From positions 62,001-126,000 of the forward strand of contig NZ_JBHSDY010000002.1 of the NCBI RefSeq assembly GCF_042651965.1: 64,000 nucleotides of DNA. The letters are read 5' to 3'. Each line of letters opens with the position of its first letter. Position 1 is the first letter of the stretch. The notes beneath the pieces were generated by a model. That model made no database searches. It saw only the letters and a program-made list of their open reading frames with translations, and had not been told where the DNA came from. Positions 8,509 through 18,836 of this stretch are shown here, piece by piece. The stretch comes from Castellaniella hirudinis. GTDB lineage: Bacteria; Pseudomonadota; Gammaproteobacteria; Burkholderiales; Burkholderiaceae_B. The translations under genes were made by a program, and so were the position numbers.

Positions 8509-9297
8509 TCAGGACTGTTCTTCTGCGGAACCGTCACCGTTGTCGGCGCCCCGCATGCGCTGCCCCAGGCGGCGCGCCCGGCGCACGCGCCAGACCCACA
8601 GCACCCAGCCCGACAGGCTGTAGACCACGAACAGCAGGAACAGCACCACCGGCGGATCGCTGGACACGAAGACGAAGACCGCCACCACCACCAGCATGAC
8701 CCAGAACGGCACGCTGCGGCCCAGCGCGAAAGACTTGCCGCTGAAGAACGGCGCGTTGGACACCATGGCCACGCCGGCGTAAATCGTCGTCCCGAAGGCG
8801 ACCCAGGCGATGATGCCGTCGGACAGGGACAGTTTGTTGTCCACCGACAGCCAGACGAAACCGGCGATCAGGGCGGCCGCCGCCGGGCTGGGCAGCCCCT
8901 GGAAGTATTGCTTGTCGACCTTGCCGATATTGGCGTTGAAGCGCGCCAGGCGCAGCGCGGCCCCCACCACATAGACGAAGGCGGCCAGCCAGCCCCAGCG
9001 GCCCAGGCCCTGCAGCGACCATTCGTACATCACCAGCGCGGGCGCCATGCCGAAGGAAATCATGTCGGCCAGGGAGTCGTACTGCTCGCCGAAGGCGGAC
9101 TGGGTATTGGTCAGCCGGGCCACGCGTCCGTCCATGCTGTCGAACACCATCGCCAGGAAGATGGCGATGGCCGCCACCTCGTAGTGCTGGTTCATGGCCT
9201 GGACGACGGCGTAGAAACCGGCGAACAGGTTGGCGGTGGTGAAAGCGTTGGGCAGCAGATAAATGCTGCGGCGGCGCTGCGGTTCGTCAGGCATCAA
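8509..9297 (-). CDS. pssA: CDP-diacylglycerol-serine O-phosphatidyltransferase
   Basis: The 262-aa integral membrane enzyme belongs to the CDP-alcohol phosphatidyltransferase family. The signature DG-x2-AR-x8-G-x3-D-x3-D is intact (DGRVARLTNTQSAFGEQYDSLAD, residues about 52-74), and several hydrophobic helices follow. It makes phosphatidylserine from CDP-diacylglycerol and serine at the inner membrane. The next step, decarboxylation to phosphatidylethanolamine, is done by psd 35 bp upstream on the same strand, so psd-pssA form an operon. Start codons at 9297 and 9294 are equally possible. Confidence 0.95.
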   Translation of the reverse strand: MMPDEPQRRRSIYLLPNAFTTANLFAGFYAVVQAMNQHYEVAAIAIFLAMVFDSMDGRVARLTNTQSAFGEQYDSLADMISFGMAPALVMYEWSLQGLGRWGWLAAFVYVVGAALRLARFNANIGKVDKQYFQGLPSPAAAALIAGFVWLSVDNKLSLSDGIIAWVAFGTTIYAGVAMVSNAPFFSGKSFALGRSVPFWVMLVVVAVFVFVSSDPPVVLFLLFVVYSLSGWVLWVWRVRRARRLGQRMRGADNGDGSAEEQS

Positions 9298-9332
9298 GTG
9301 TGTTGGATCGAGTGCGTTGAGTCAGATGCAGA

Positions 9333-10016
9333 TCAAGCTGCGGGGGCGTCATCGCCGGCCGAAGCGACAGGCAGTTCGGCCAGGACCGTGCGGGTGGCCT
9401 TGACCTTGTCGCCCAGGGCGACCCTGGGGCGCGTCCCTACGGGCAAGTATACGTCCACCCGCGATCCGAAGCGGATGAAGCCGTAGCGCTGCCCCGCATA
9501 CAGGGCCTGTCCGGCCCGGGCATGACACAGAATGCGCTTGGCCACCAGCCCGGCGACCTGAACGGCCGTGACCGTCTGCCCGTCGGCCGTGCGCAGCACC
9601 ATGGCGTTGCGCTCGTTTTCCAGCGAGGCCTTGTCCAGCGCCGCGTTGAAGAACTTGCCCGGAAAGTACTCGATCGACTGCACCTCGCCGTCCACGGGGG
9701 CGCGGTTCGAGTGCACGTTGAAGACGTTCATGAAGACGCTGATCTTCAGCGACGGACGCCCGCCTGCATAGGGGTCGGCCGCGTCCTCGACGCAGACGAT
9801 GCGGCCGTCGGCCGGACACAGCACCAGGCCCTCGCCCTCCGGCGCCTCGCGCGCGGGGTCGCGGAAGAACTGCAGGGCGAACACGGTGAACACCCAGAAC
9901 GGGAGGGACGCCCACGGCGACCACCAGGTCACCAGCAGGGACACGATCAGCGCGCCGGCCAGAATGGGCCAGCCTTCGCGGGCGATCAGAGGATGCGGAT
10001 AAGGAGGGATTTTCAT
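9333..10016 (-). CDS. psd: Phosphatidylserine decarboxylase proenzyme (short type)
   Basis: The 227-aa protein matches the short psd-B-type decarboxylase. One or two membrane-spanning segments lie near the N-terminus (WPILAGALIVSLLVTWW). The catalytic region holds SVFMNVFNVHSNRAPVDG and, near the C-terminus, RFGSRVD. There the proenzyme cleaves itself between Gly and Ser to form the pyruvoyl cofactor. It converts phosphatidylserine to phosphatidylethanolamine and is paired with pssA directly downstream. Confidence 0.95.
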   Translation of the reverse strand: MKIPPYPHPLIAREGWPILAGALIVSLLVTWWSPWASLPFWVFTVFALQFFRDPAREAPEGEGLVLCPADGRIVCVEDAADPYAGGRPSLKISVFMNVFNVHSNRAPVDGEVQSIEYFPGKFFNAALDKASLENERNAMVLRTADGQTVTAVQVAGLVAKRILCHARAGQALYAGQRYGFIRFGSRVDVYLPVGTRPRVALGDKVKATRTVLAELPVASAGDDAPAA

Positions 10017-10100
10017 GGTAGGCGCAAGAATAACCCAAATGAGGGGCGATGTCGGAAAACCGACGCCCCGCCCCTCAGGCCGCCAGCGGCGGCGTCACGT

Positions 10101-12365
10101 TCAATATTGATACGACACGCTGACGCGCAGGCTGCGGCCCGGCTGGGTGTACCAGTCGATGGGCCGGGATGGATTGCCATCGGGCACGTCCAGCGCATTC
10201 CAGTATTTCCTGTCGAACACGTTGAACACCCCGGCCTGCACGCGCAGTCCCTTGACGGCGGCGGGCGTCCACCAGGCGTTCAGATCCATGACTCCATAAC
10301 CGGGCGCCTGGAAATCGGCCTTCGGATCGGCGACCTGCGTGCGCCGCCGCGCCAGCGTGGAGACCGCCTCGGCCCCCCATTGCGGCGTCCGGTAGCCCAG
10401 CGCCAGAATGGCCTTGAGCGGCGCCACGGAGTTCAGGTACTGGTCTTCGTCCAGATCCCGGCCATGGGTCCAGGCCAGCGAACCGCGCGTGTACCAGTGC
10501 GTATCGAAATCCCAGTGACCTTCCAGCTCCACGCCGTAGATGCGCACCCGGGCGCGGTTGACGGTGCCCGTGACCCCCAGGGGGTACACCCCCGCCCAGG
10601 CGGAATCCCAATTGGGAGAATCCGGCCCGATGGCCACGCTGTCGATATAGTCCCGGTAGCGGTTGTCGTAGAAACTCAGGCGCGCGCCGCGCGCCGCATC
10701 GCCCGCCTCGATCCCCAGTTCATAGCCGTGGCTGACCTCGGGCTTCAGGTCCGGATTGCCCACGCGCAGGTACGAACCCGGCGCGCCGTAGTTCAGATAC
10801 AGTTGGGACGCCGAGGGCACCTTGTAGCCATAGCCGTACTTGGCGTAGAAGGACAGGTCTTCACGCGGCGCGTATTTCGCCAGCAGGGACGGTGAGACAC
10901 GCTGACCGCTGCTGTCCTTCAGCGAGGTCACGTCCGCATTGGGATTGGCCGCATAATCGCCGCCGCTTTGCGGCGACTGGCGGTAGGCGTCGAAACGCAG
11001 GGAAGGCGTCAGCGCATAGCGGCCCTGCGCCCACGAGATCTCGTCCTGGGCCCAGACCGACCATTGATGGCCTTTCACTTCTGGCATGTCGGCCTGATTG
11101 GTGTGCAGGAACTCGCAACTGCGCGGGCCCATGAAAGCGCCGGAAGGCAGCGTCGCCGGGCAATTATCGTAGCCGCTGGAATACTGCGAGTTGCGGTTCC
11201 GGCTCCAGTCCAGCCCCGCGGACCAGTGATGCTGCACCGATCCCGCGATGAGATAACCATCCGACTGGCTGACCAGCCCGTAATCCATCTCCTTGACCGA
11301 ATTGCCGCGGCCATACGGACCATAGGGATATTGATAAGCAAACATCGACCCTGGCGGCCTCGCCCCGCGCGCATCCGGGATGCGCACGCCGTCGTTGCCG
11401 CCCTCATGGCGGCTGCGCTGCCAGTACAGCTTGATCTCGCCATTCTGAATCGCGGCCTTGGAGGCTTGCGCGTGAAACCCGTAGGACAGCACCGCCCGCC
11501 GGCGCGAGTCCTTCTCGAAACCATTGTGGCCCTGCTCGTAGGAAGTGCCCGTCCCCTGTTCGGACAAGAGCTCGCTGTCGCTGCTGCGGTCGAACAGCTC
11601 GCCGCTCAGGCCCAGGCTGTGCTCGGCATTCAGGTCATGCTGCAGCTTGACCAGCAGGTTGCGCTGCGTATAGGCCAGGGGATTCGGCTTGTCGCGCTTC
11701 GTCCCCAGGCCGCCGGTCTCGCCCCAGTTCTTCAATTCGTGTCCCCGGCGGATACCCGCCTGCAGCAGCCAGCGGGTATCCCCCTGCCCCAGGCGGCCGG
11801 CCAGCGCCGCCGCCACGCTCTGGCTGTCATCGGCGCCATCGAAGCTGCTCTTGACCAGGGCGCCGAAATCCCGGCCCGAGGACAGCAGGTCGTCGGGCGC
11901 CAGCGTGCGCAGGTCCAGATAGCCGGCCAGGGCGCCGGACTGGGCTCCGGCGGCGCCGCGCACCAGGTCGATGCTGGACAGGGTGTTGAAGTCGATGGTG
12001 TTCAGGCCGCCCTTCTCGCCCCGGGCGCCGTCGTTCAGCCAGGGAATACGGATGCCGTCCACACGGGTCACGACGCGATCGCCATCCTGGCCGCGCACAT
12101 TGATGCTGTTGGTCTCGCGGCTGAAACCGACCCCTGGATCGCCCCGGCGGGCGAAATCTTCCCAGCTGTCGATGCCGCGTTGTTCGAGCGCTTCCTTGGC
12201 GATGACCGACGATCCGGGCGGCAGCGCCCCGTCGGCCTGCCCTTCCACCCGCAACGGAGACAGCGTCTGGACCTCCGGCGAGGCCTGCGGACCGGACGGC
12301 GTCTGCGCCAGACCGACCGGCGCAACCAGCGCCAGGCAGATGCCCATGCCTATTCTACGTGCCAT
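10101..12365 (-). CDS. TonB-dependent outer-membrane receptor, haem/haemoglobin-receptor type
   Basis: The 754-aa protein has a signal peptide (GICLALVAPVGLAQ), a plug domain (residues about 40-155, with VRGQDGDRVVTRVDGIRIP and SSIDLVRGAAGAQSGALAG) and a 22-strand barrel ending in aromatic SVSYQY. The stretch YKVPSASQLYLNYG...NPDLKPE resembles the FRAP/NPDL box of haem receptors, so haem or haemoprotein uptake is the best guess; another siderophore is possible. No haem ABC genes are adjacent. The upstream region shared with the divergent autotransporter contains a Fur-like box. The gene lies between psd and ilvC, so it is probably accessory. Confidence 0.85.
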   Translation of the reverse strand: MARRIGMGICLALVAPVGLAQTPSGPQASPEVQTLSPLRVEGQADGALPPGSSVIAKEALEQRGIDSWEDFARRGDPGVGFSRETNSINVRGQDGDRVVTRVDGIRIPWLNDGARGEKGGLNTIDFNTLSSIDLVRGAAGAQSGALAGYLDLRTLAPDDLLSSGRDFGALVKSSFDGADDSQSVAAALAGRLGQGDTRWLLQAGIRRGHELKNWGETGGLGTKRDKPNPLAYTQRNLLVKLQHDLNAEHSLGLSGELFDRSSDSELLSEQGTGTSYEQGHNGFEKDSRRRAVLSYGFHAQASKAAIQNGEIKLYWQRSRHEGGNDGVRIPDARGARPPGSMFAYQYPYGPYGRGNSVKEMDYGLVSQSDGYLIAGSVQHHWSAGLDWSRNRNSQYSSGYDNCPATLPSGAFMGPRSCEFLHTNQADMPEVKGHQWSVWAQDEISWAQGRYALTPSLRFDAYRQSPQSGGDYAANPNADVTSLKDSSGQRVSPSLLAKYAPREDLSFYAKYGYGYKVPSASQLYLNYGAPGSYLRVGNPDLKPEVSHGYELGIEAGDAARGARLSFYDNRYRDYIDSVAIGPDSPNWDSAWAGVYPLGVTGTVNRARVRIYGVELEGHWDFDTHWYTRGSLAWTHGRDLDEDQYLNSVAPLKAILALGYRTPQWGAEAVSTLARRRTQVADPKADFQAPGYGVMDLNAWWTPAAVKGLRVQAGVFNVFDRKYWNALDVPDGNPSRPIDWYTQPGRSLRVSVSYQY

Positions 12366-12407
12366 GCTCTTTCTTCCCTTATTTTAAATTCAAATGATTT
12401 TTAACTT

Positions 12408-12426
12408 GAAAATGATACTTGTTCTT
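12408..12426. promoter_or_regulatory. Candidate Fur box in the receptor/autotransporter intergenic region
   Basis: The 19-mer GAAAATGATACTTGTTCTT matches 13 of 19 positions of the classical Fur box GATAATGATAATCATTATC. A second AATGAT lies at 12394-12399. The surrounding 12380-12470 stretch is far more AT-rich than the rest of the window. The site lies about 40 nt upstream of the receptor start. Whether it also controls the autotransporter is unknown. Confidence 0.5.
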
Positions 12427-12530
12427 ATTTGCAATATCAATAACTCAAGTAGGGATACTTCAACAAGTTTTGATACCCTTGAAGCTGCAAGCAAAAAAAA
12501 ACACATCCGATGACATCGAGGAGACATGCC

Positions 12531-15358
12531 ATGCGTAGTTCTCTGGGCCTTGCCCATTCCCGAAAAGCACGCACAGGCCACAGGCTCCACCCGATTGCCG
12601 GCGCGGTGCTGATCCTGGCATTGGCGGGGCTTTGCGCCCCTGCCCTGGCGACTGACTACACGGGAGCCAACGGCACCTCCGGCGCCGATGCCACAGCAGG
12701 GGCGCTCCAGGAGGCAACGGCGGCAGCGGCGGTCCAGCCCTCTTTTCCCCTGGGCCATCCATCGGCAGCGGCCACGTGCGTGGCGGCGCCGGCGGCAACG
12801 GCGGCGCGGGCGCGGGCGGCGGCACCAACACCCAGGCCGGTGCAGGCGGTGACGGCGGCAACGGCGGTCAGAGCCTCGTGTTCACGGGGGTCTCGGGTCC
12901 GTCCCTGACCAGCGAAAGCGGCGCGCTCATTCAAAGCGGTGTCGGCGGCGCGGGGGGCAGCGGCGGCGCAGGGGCCACGGGCCTCAGCGGCGCTCCAGGC
13001 AGCAACACCAACGGCAGCAGTGGCGGAAGCGGCGGCAACGGCGGCAATGGAGGCGACGGCAGCGCAGGCATCAGTGCCACGGCTGTCACCATCACCAACC
13101 GGGGCGAGATCACTGGCGGTGACGGCGGCAGCGGCGGCAGCGGCGGTGCTGGCGGCAACGGCGGCAACGGCGGCGATGCGGGCGGCGGCGGCGGCAATGG
13201 CGGCAATGGCGGCGACGGCGGATTCGGCGGATGGGGCGGCGCAGGAATCTCTGCCACCGACACCACGATCATCAACAGCGGCACCATCTCCGGCGGCGCA
13301 GGCGGCAACAGCGGCGCAGGCGGCAGTGGCGCCAACGGCGGCAACGGTTCTCCGACTGGCCTGACCGCCCCCGACGGCCCCTCTGGGATTCAGGGGCAAG
13401 GCGGCGTCGGCATCAGAGGCAATGACCTTGCCATCGTCAACAGCGGCGCCATCTCCGGCGGCCAGACCGGAGGGAGTGGCGCCCGCGCCAATGCCATCGA
13501 ATTCACCGGTGGGAACAACAGCCTCGAACTGCAAGCCGGCTGGTCCATCGAAGGCAATGTCGGCGGAACCGGCACGAACACGCTGATCCTGGGCGGCCAC
13601 ACCACCGATGCCACGACGTCCTTTGACGCGTCCCGGATCGGCGGCTCCCAGCAATTCCGGGACTTCGCCCTCTTCCAGAAAACCGGCGCCGGCACCTGGA
13701 CGCTGACGGGCAGCGGAACGCAAGACTGGACCATCGATGACGGCAGTCTGGTGGTCAATGGCACGGCCGGCAACATCATGCTCAACGGTGGCACGCTCAG
13801 CGGCATCGGCACAGTGGGCCATGTCAACGCCGCACCCGGCAGCACGATCGCCCCGGGCAACTCCATCGGCACGCTCAATGTCGCCAGTGTCACCTTCGAC
13901 GCCGGTTCAATCTACCAGGTCGAAGTCAACGCAGCGGGGCAATCGGATCGGATAGAAGCCGGCGGCACGGCCACGATCCATGGCGGCACCGTGCAGGTCC
14001 TGGCCGGGTCCGGCAACTACGCGGCCCGGACCGACTACATCATCCTGAGCGCCGCCAATCCCCTGATCGGCACTTTCGACGGCGTGACCTCGAACCTGGC
14101 CTTTTTGACGCCTTCGCTCCGCTACGACACCCACCGCATCACCCTGTCGATGGCACGAAACGCTGTCCGCTTCCCGACCGTCGGCCGCACCCCCAACCAG
14201 CGCGCGACCGGCGCCGGCGTGGAAAGCCTGGGCGCGGGCAATACGGTCTACGACGCCGTGACCAGTCTGTCGGCCGATCAGGCACGCACGGCCTTCGACC
14301 AGCTTTCAGGCGAGATCCATGCCTCGGCCGGCAGCGCCCTGACCGCCGGCAGCCAGGCCATCGGCAACGCACTCGGCCAGCGGCTCCAGTCCGTCCTGGG
14401 ATCGGTGGGCGCCGGACACTCGGGGAACACCACCGCCGCCGCCCCGCGCCTGCTGGCCTACGGCTACGGCGCCACGGCCGCGGACAGCGGCGGCCTGGCG
14501 ACCCTGGGATCGCCGCAAGCATCGGCCGACAGCGGGCGCTTCAGCGCCTGGGGTTCGACCTTCGGCACCTGGGGCCGCACCGACAGCGACGGCAACGCCG
14601 CCGGTCTGCACCGGTCCAGCAGCGGCTTTCTGGCCGGTGTCGATGGGCTGGTCGCGCCCAAGCTGCGCCTGGGCGTCCTGGTGGGCTACAGCCACGACCG
14701 CTTCGACACCGACGGCAGCGACGCGTCCGGGTCGAGCGACAACTATCACCTGGGCCTGTACGGCGGCTCGCAGCACGGCGCGCTCAGCCTGAAGGCGGGT
14801 GCGATCTACACCTGGCACCAGGTCTCCACCCGACGCTCGGCCGCCTTCCCCGGCTATACCGACCGCCTGACGGCCGACTACGACGCCCGCACCTTCCAGG
14901 CCTTTGGCGAGGTCAGCTATCGCATCGACGCGTCGGCGGCCTCGTTCGAGCCCTTCGCCAATCTGGCGTACCTGCGACAGCACACCGACGGCTTCACCGA
15001 ACAGGGCGGCGCCGCGGCGCTGCACAGCGCGTCCGGCAACAGCGACACCACCTACACGACACTGGGCCTGCGGGCCGCCATGCCCTTCGACCTGGGCCGC
15101 GCAACCGGGACGGCACGCGGCCTGATCGGCTGGCGCCATGCCGCCGGCGACACCACGCCGCGCACGACGCTGGCCTTCTCCGGCGGAGAGGCCTTCTCCG
15201 TCGCCGGCGTGCCGATCGACCGGGATGCCGCCGTCCTGGAAGCCGGCCTGGACTTCACGGTCGGAAAGCGCACCACGCTGGGCATCGCCTACACGGGGCA
15301 ATTCGGCGCGCGCAGCCACGACAACGGCGCCCGGGCGCATCTGAACATCCGGTTCTGA
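12531..15358 (+). CDS. Glycine-rich autotransporter, frameshifted after the signal peptide
   Basis: A signal peptide (AGAVLILALAGLCAPALA) opens at ATG 12531 behind GAGGAG at 12518-12523. The main frame, which carries the passenger and C-terminal barrel, is offset by one base. Adding one G to the GGGG at 12699-12702 joins them into one 942-aa protein. Without repair, the large frame could start only at GTG 12776, which has no ribosome site or signal peptide. The passenger is dominated by GGNGG-type repeats plus three beta-helix-like modules. Residues 600 to the end are an autotransporter barrel (GRFSAWGSTFGTWG ... ending HLNIRF). It could be a phase-off allele, a pseudogene or a sequencing error. 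Confidence 0.8.
13067..13462 (+). repeat. Three degenerate beta-helix modules separated by Gly-rich linkers
   Basis: In the large autotransporter frame an 18-codon unit occurs three times: GISATAVTITNRGEITGG (from 13067), GISATDTTIINSGTISGG (from 13244) and GIRGNDLAIVNSGAISGG (from 13409). The spacings are 177 and 165 bp. Between them lie runs of GGN/GGS/GGD triplets. The unit looks like rungs of an autotransporter beta-helix. Confidence 0.75.
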
Positions 15359-15420
15359 AGCCCCCCGGGGAAGTCCCCCGCGCCTTCGGCTTGCCACCCA
15401 CCCACGCGATCCGGCCATAA

Positions 15421-15461
15421 AAACGGCCGGGGCCGCCCTATCCAGGCAGCCCCGGCCGTTT
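15421..15461. terminator. Bidirectional terminator between autotransporter and ilvC
   Basis: A 13-bp perfect inverted repeat, AAACGGCCGGGGC (15421-15433) and GCCCCGGCCGTTT (15449-15461), encloses a 15-nt loop. The A/T ends provide short U-tracts both ways. It lies between the converging autotransporter and ilvC genes. Confidence 0.85.
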
Positions 15462-15500
15462 CCTGGACCGGGCCGGAACCCGGCCTGAGCCGGGCGATGA

Positions 15501-16517
<1,017 letters not shown>

Positions 16518-16610
16518 GTTGGATACTCCGATTTTTTAATTCTGAAAAGAGAGGTTAGGTACAACTGGGCGCCCGTACAGCAAGACGCCCGTGCGAGGTT
16601 TAGAGCGCTT

Positions 16611-17102
16611 TTAGAGTTTTAGAACCCGTTCGCCGCGGCCCACGCCGGAGACGCCGGTGCGGACCGTTTCCAGGATGGCGCTGCGATCCAGCGCCCCGAT
16701 GAAGGCGGCGATCTTGTCCTGCACCCCGGTCAATTCGATGGTGTAGGTCTTGTCGGTGACGTCGATGATGCGCCCGCGGAAGATTTCCGCCATGCGCTTC
16801 ATTTCCTCGCGCTCCTTGCCGACCGCGCGGACCTTGATCAGCATCAGTTCGCGTTCGACGTGGGGGCCTTCGGACAGATCGACGACCTTGACCACGTCCA
16901 CCAGACGGTTCAGGTGCTTGGTGATCTGCTCGATGATCTCGTCGGAACCGACCGTGACGATGGTCATGCGCGACAGCGTGGCATCTTCGGTGGGCGCAAC
17001 GGTCAAGGTTTCGATGTTGTAGCCGCGCGCCGAAAACAGCCCCACCACGCGCGACAGGGCGCCGGGTTCGTTTTCCAGCAGAATGGAAATCACGTGTTTC
17101 AT
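16611..17102 (-). CDS. ilvH: Acetolactate synthase small (regulatory) subunit
   Basis: The 163-aa protein has an N-terminal ACT domain (HVISILLENEPGALSRVVGLFSARGYNIETL, residues 2-32) and a C-terminal regulatory domain (AEIFRGRIIDVTDKTYTIELTG). This is the normal length for IlvH/IlvN. It binds valine and confers feedback inhibition and full activity on the large subunit encoded 12 bp upstream. The tight spacing shows one operon. Confidence 0.97.
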   Translation of the reverse strand: MKHVISILLENEPGALSRVVGLFSARGYNIETLTVAPTEDATLSRMTIVTVGSDEIIEQITKHLNRLVDVVKVVDLSEGPHVERELMLIKVRAVGKEREEMKRMAEIFRGRIIDVTDKTYTIELTGVQDKIAAFIGALDRSAILETVRTGVSGVGRGERVLKL

Positions 17103-17114
17103 GGTCTTATCCCC

Positions 17115-18836
17115 TCACAGATCCTCGGAACCCAGCAGCATCTCGGTCAGGCCGCGGCCTGCCTTCACCATGGGCCAGACGTTTTCGGTCTGATCAGTGA
17201 TGAAATCCATGAACACCAGACGGTCCTTGTATTTCGTGAACGCTTCGCGCAGGGCGGGCTCGACGTCGGCCGGCTTGTCGATGCGCATGCCGACGTGGCC
17301 ATAGCTCTCGACCAGCTTGACGAAATCCGGCAACGCATCGACGTAGGATTCGGAATAGCGCGAACCGTATTCGATCTGCTGCCACTGGCGCACCATGCCC
17401 AGATAGCGGTTGTTCAGGCACAGGACCTTGGGCGTCAGGTGATACTGCTTGCAGGTGGACAGTTCCTGGATGTTCATCTGGATCGAGCCCTCGCCGGTGA
17501 TGACGGCGACGTCGCGGTCCGGATTGGCCATCTGCACGCCCATGGCGTAGGGCAGGCCCACGCCCATGGTGCCCAGGCCGCCGGAATTGATCCAGCGGCG
17601 CGGTTCCGGGAAGGGATAGTACTGGGCCGCCCACATCTGGTGCTGGCCCACGTCGGACGTGACGAAAGCCTGGCCGCCCGTGACTTCCCAGAGCTTCTGC
17701 ACCACGAACTGCGGCTTGATGAGCGTGTCGGAGTTGTCAAAGTCCAGGCACTTGCGGCCGCGCCAGGTGTCGATCTGCTTCCACCAGGCGTCCAGGCGCT
17801 GTTCGCTCAGGCCCTGCTCGGCCATCGACTGGGCGTACAGGCCGATCAGGTCCTGCAGGACTTCTTTCACGTCGCCCACGATGGGCACGTCCACCCGCAC
17901 CCGCTTGGAGATCGAGGACGGATCGACGTCCACGTGCACGATCTTGCGCGGCACCTGGGCGAAGTGTTTGGGATTGCCGATGACGCGGTCATCGAAGCGC
18001 GCGCCGATGCCGATCAGCACGTCGCAGTTCTGCATCGCCATATTGGCTTCGTAGGTGCCGTGCATGCCGGGCATGCCGACGAAACGCTCGTCCGTGCCCG
18101 GATAGGCGCCCAGGCCCATCAGGGTCGTGGTGCAAGGAGCGCCGGTCAGCCGGACCAGCTTGCGCAGTTCGTCCGCCGCGTTGGCCAGCACGACCCCGCC
18201 GCCGGCGTAGATCATCGGACGCTCGGCGGCCAGCAGCATCTGCACGGCCTTCTTGATCTGCCCCTGGTGGCCCTTGGTCACCGGTGCGTAAGAGCGCATC
18301 TGGACCGGGCCGCGCGGCGGCGTGTATTTGCACATGGCCACGGAGACGTCCTTGGGAACGTCCACCAGCACCGGGCCGGGACGGCCGGAGCGCGCGATGA
18401 AGAAGGCGCGGCGCATGGTTTCAGCCAGATCCTTGACGTCACGCACCAGGAAGTTGTGCTTGACGCAGGGCCGGGTGATGCCGACCGTGTCGCACTCCTG
18501 GAACGCGTCCTGGCCGATGGCGTGCGTGGGGACCTGACCGCTGATGATCACCATCGGGATCGAGTCCATGTAGGCCGTGGCGATGCCGGTGACGGCATTG
18601 GTCACGCCCGGGCCGCTGGTCACCAGACAGACGCCGGTCTTGTGGGAGGATCGGGAATACGCATCGGCCGCGTGGACGGCCGCCTGTTCGTGCCGCACGA
18701 GCACGTGCTGGAATTTGTCTTGCTTGTAGATCGCGTCGTAGATGTAGAGGACTGCCCCGCCGGGGTAGCCAAACACGTGGTCTACGCCTTCCTCGATCAG
18801 ACAACGCACGACGATGTCGGCGCCATTGAGTTCCAT
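17115..18836 (-). CDS. ilvB: Acetolactate synthase large (catalytic) subunit
   Basis: The 573-aa ThDP enzyme contains the FGYPGGAVLYIYDAI start motif, the catalytic glutamate in LVRHEQAAVHAADAYSR, a central FAD-binding domain, and the ThDP/Mg-binding GEGSIQMNIQEL...NNRYLGM stretch. It condenses pyruvate (or pyruvate and 2-oxobutyrate) in the first common step of branched-chain amino acid synthesis. The start at 18836 (MELNGADIVV) has AAAGGAATC upstream; longer in-frame codons to 18914 belong to the leader. About 300 nt of leader with a premature terminator precede it. Confidence 0.97.
   Translation of the reverse strand: MELNGADIVVRCLIEEGVDHVFGYPGGAVLYIYDAIYKQDKFQHVLVRHEQAAVHAADAYSRSSHKTGVCLVTSGPGVTNAVTGIATAYMDSIPMVIISGQVPTHAIGQDAFQECDTVGITRPCVKHNFLVRDVKDLAETMRRAFFIARSGRPGPVLVDVPKDVSVAMCKYTPPRGPVQMRSYAPVTKGHQGQIKKAVQMLLAAERPMIYAGGGVVLANAADELRKLVRLTGAPCTTTLMGLGAYPGTDERFVGMPGMHGTYEANMAMQNCDVLIGIGARFDDRVIGNPKHFAQVPRKIVHVDVDPSSISKRVRVDVPIVGDVKEVLQDLIGLYAQSMAEQGLSEQRLDAWWKQIDTWRGRKCLDFDNSDTLIKPQFVVQKLWEVTGGQAFVTSDVGQHQMWAAQYYPFPEPRRWINSGGLGTMGVGLPYAMGVQMANPDRDVAVITGEGSIQMNIQELSTCKQYHLTPKVLCLNNRYLGMVRQWQQIEYGSRYSESYVDALPDFVKLVESYGHVGMRIDKPADVEPALREAFTKYKDRLVFMDFITDQTENVWPMVKAGRGLTEMLLGSEDL

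Noticed and set aside
12690..12710. Programmed -1 ribosomal frameshifting to explain the split autotransporter
   Set aside because: No X-XXY-YYZ slippery heptamer or clear downstream pseudoknot was seen at the junction; a plain one-base loss in the G-run is simpler.
13020..13350. Short regularly repeated DNA that could be taken for a CRISPR array
   Set aside because: The repeats are 3- and 9-base GGC-type triplets inside a coding frame, without 20-40 bp spacers or identical repeats, and there are no cas genes.
12656..13822. A 388-codon minus-strand frame over the Gly-rich region of the autotransporter, and the Pro-rich one at 12931-13344
   Set aside because: Gly codons GGC read as Ala/Pro on the other strand; the repeats create long stop-free antisense frames.
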